A stretch of 5,058 nt of DNA from Spirochaetaceae bacterium (lineage in GTDB: Bacteria > Spirochaetota > Spirochaetia > Treponematales > Breznakiellaceae), in NCBI GenBank assembly GCA_031257135.1, contig JAIRPH010000099.1, positions 1 through 5,058 on the forward strand. The letters are read 5' to 3'. The position numbers and the translations under genes are program-made. Shown here piece after piece: positions 4,736 to 5,058 of this stretch; position 1 is the stretch's first letter, and each line of letters opens with the position of its first letter. The notes beneath the pieces are model-generated. The model saw only the letters and a program-made list of their open reading frames with translations. It did no database searches and had not been told where the DNA came from.

Positions 4736-5058
4736 ATGAAAAAAATGCTTTGTATTCCAGCGGCCGTGTGCGCCGCCGCGGTTCTAGCGGGATGTTACGC
4801 CGAAATCGAAGCGGAACCCCCCAGCGCCCGAGATGGGTTACTGCCCATAGCAGGCGCGTATAACGTGCGGGACATCGGTATTTATTCCCGCGCTACAGAC
4901 GGCAAAAAAATTAAATCCGGCAAAATTATCCGTTCCGGGGATTTAAACCTCCTTACCGAAAGAGATAAAGATTATCTCTTCGGAACCCTCGGGGTTAAAA
5001 CCGTCGTCGATTTCAGAGGCAAGAAAGCCGGAACAGATGGCGAGAACGCCGTGCTTGC
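4736..5058 (+). CDS. Lipoprotein tyrosine-protein-phosphatase-like enzyme (Y_phosphatase3 family), N-terminal part
   Basis: The gene starts at ATG 4736, with AGAGG (4723-4727) eight bases upstream, and is cut by the window end after 107 codons. Residues 1-20 are a lipoprotein signal: MKK, a hydrophobic stretch and the lipobox LAGC with the lipidated Cys at 20. The mature protein should therefore be tethered to a membrane outside the cytoplasm. From about 37 it reads PIAGAYNVRDIG, then GKKIKSGKIIRSGDLNLLT (56-74) and a KTVVDFRGK segment (88-96). This is the N-terminal signature of the bacterial tyrosine/serine phosphatase family PF13350 (NxRDxGG-like, RSG, DFR). The catalytic HCxxGxxR loop would lie beyond the window, so activity cannot be judged. 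The gene is divergent from the TetR repressor gene, which makes control by that repressor possible but unproven. Confidence 0.85.
   Translation, partial: MKKMLCIPAAVCAAAVLAGCYAEIEAEPPSARDGLLPIAGAYNVRDIGIYSRATDGKKIKSGKIIRSGDLNLLTERDKDYLFGTLGVKTVVDFRGKKAGTDGENAVL

Overview
The window comes from a bacterial chromosome of roughly 50% GC with AT-rich gaps between genes. No gene fixes the taxonomy. The mix of a CUT1 sugar transporter, a PrpR-type sigma-54 activator, GTG and TTG starts with good Shine-Dalgarno sites, and a lipoprotein-bound tyrosine-phosphatase-like enzyme would fit a gut or environmental spirochaete (Treponema-like). That is an inference and is held with low confidence.

Layout. 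(1) Positions 1-131 on the plus strand hold the C-terminal end of a sugar ABC transporter permease. (2) Positions 166-2055, plus, hold a complete sigma-54-dependent activator with PrpR_N, PAS, AAA+ and Fis-type HTH domains. (3) Positions 2064-2435, plus, hold a small VanZ-like membrane protein whose ribosome binding site overlaps the activator's stop codon. (4) A minus-strand operon runs from 3793 down to 2419 in the order small membrane protein, ECF sigma factor, zinc-finger anti-sigma factor. Both junctions are ATGA overlaps, and the last gene overlaps the end of the VanZ gene tail to tail by 17 bp. (5) Positions 3921-4520, minus, hold a TetR-family repressor. (6) Positions 4736-5058, plus, hold the start of a lipoprotein of the tyrosine phosphatase family, divergent from the repressor and cut by the window end. 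No gap between genes exceeds about 215 bp. No tRNA, rRNA, CRISPR array or insertion sequence was seen.

How the parts work together. The left side looks like a sugar uptake locus with a regulator placed behind the permease. The middle is a self-contained membrane-signal module: the anti-sigma factor carries the zinc ligands C3, H30, C34 and C37 plus two membrane helices, and would hold the sigma factor until a signal arrives. The right side is a repressor with two tandem 22-bp inverted repeats just upstream of its start. These overlap its own likely promoter, which points to autorepression, and they may also affect the divergent lipoprotein gene.

Most components belong to known families. The least conventional observations are the tandem operator, the pairing of a PrpR_N activator with a sugar transporter, and the order and coupling of the sigma operon.
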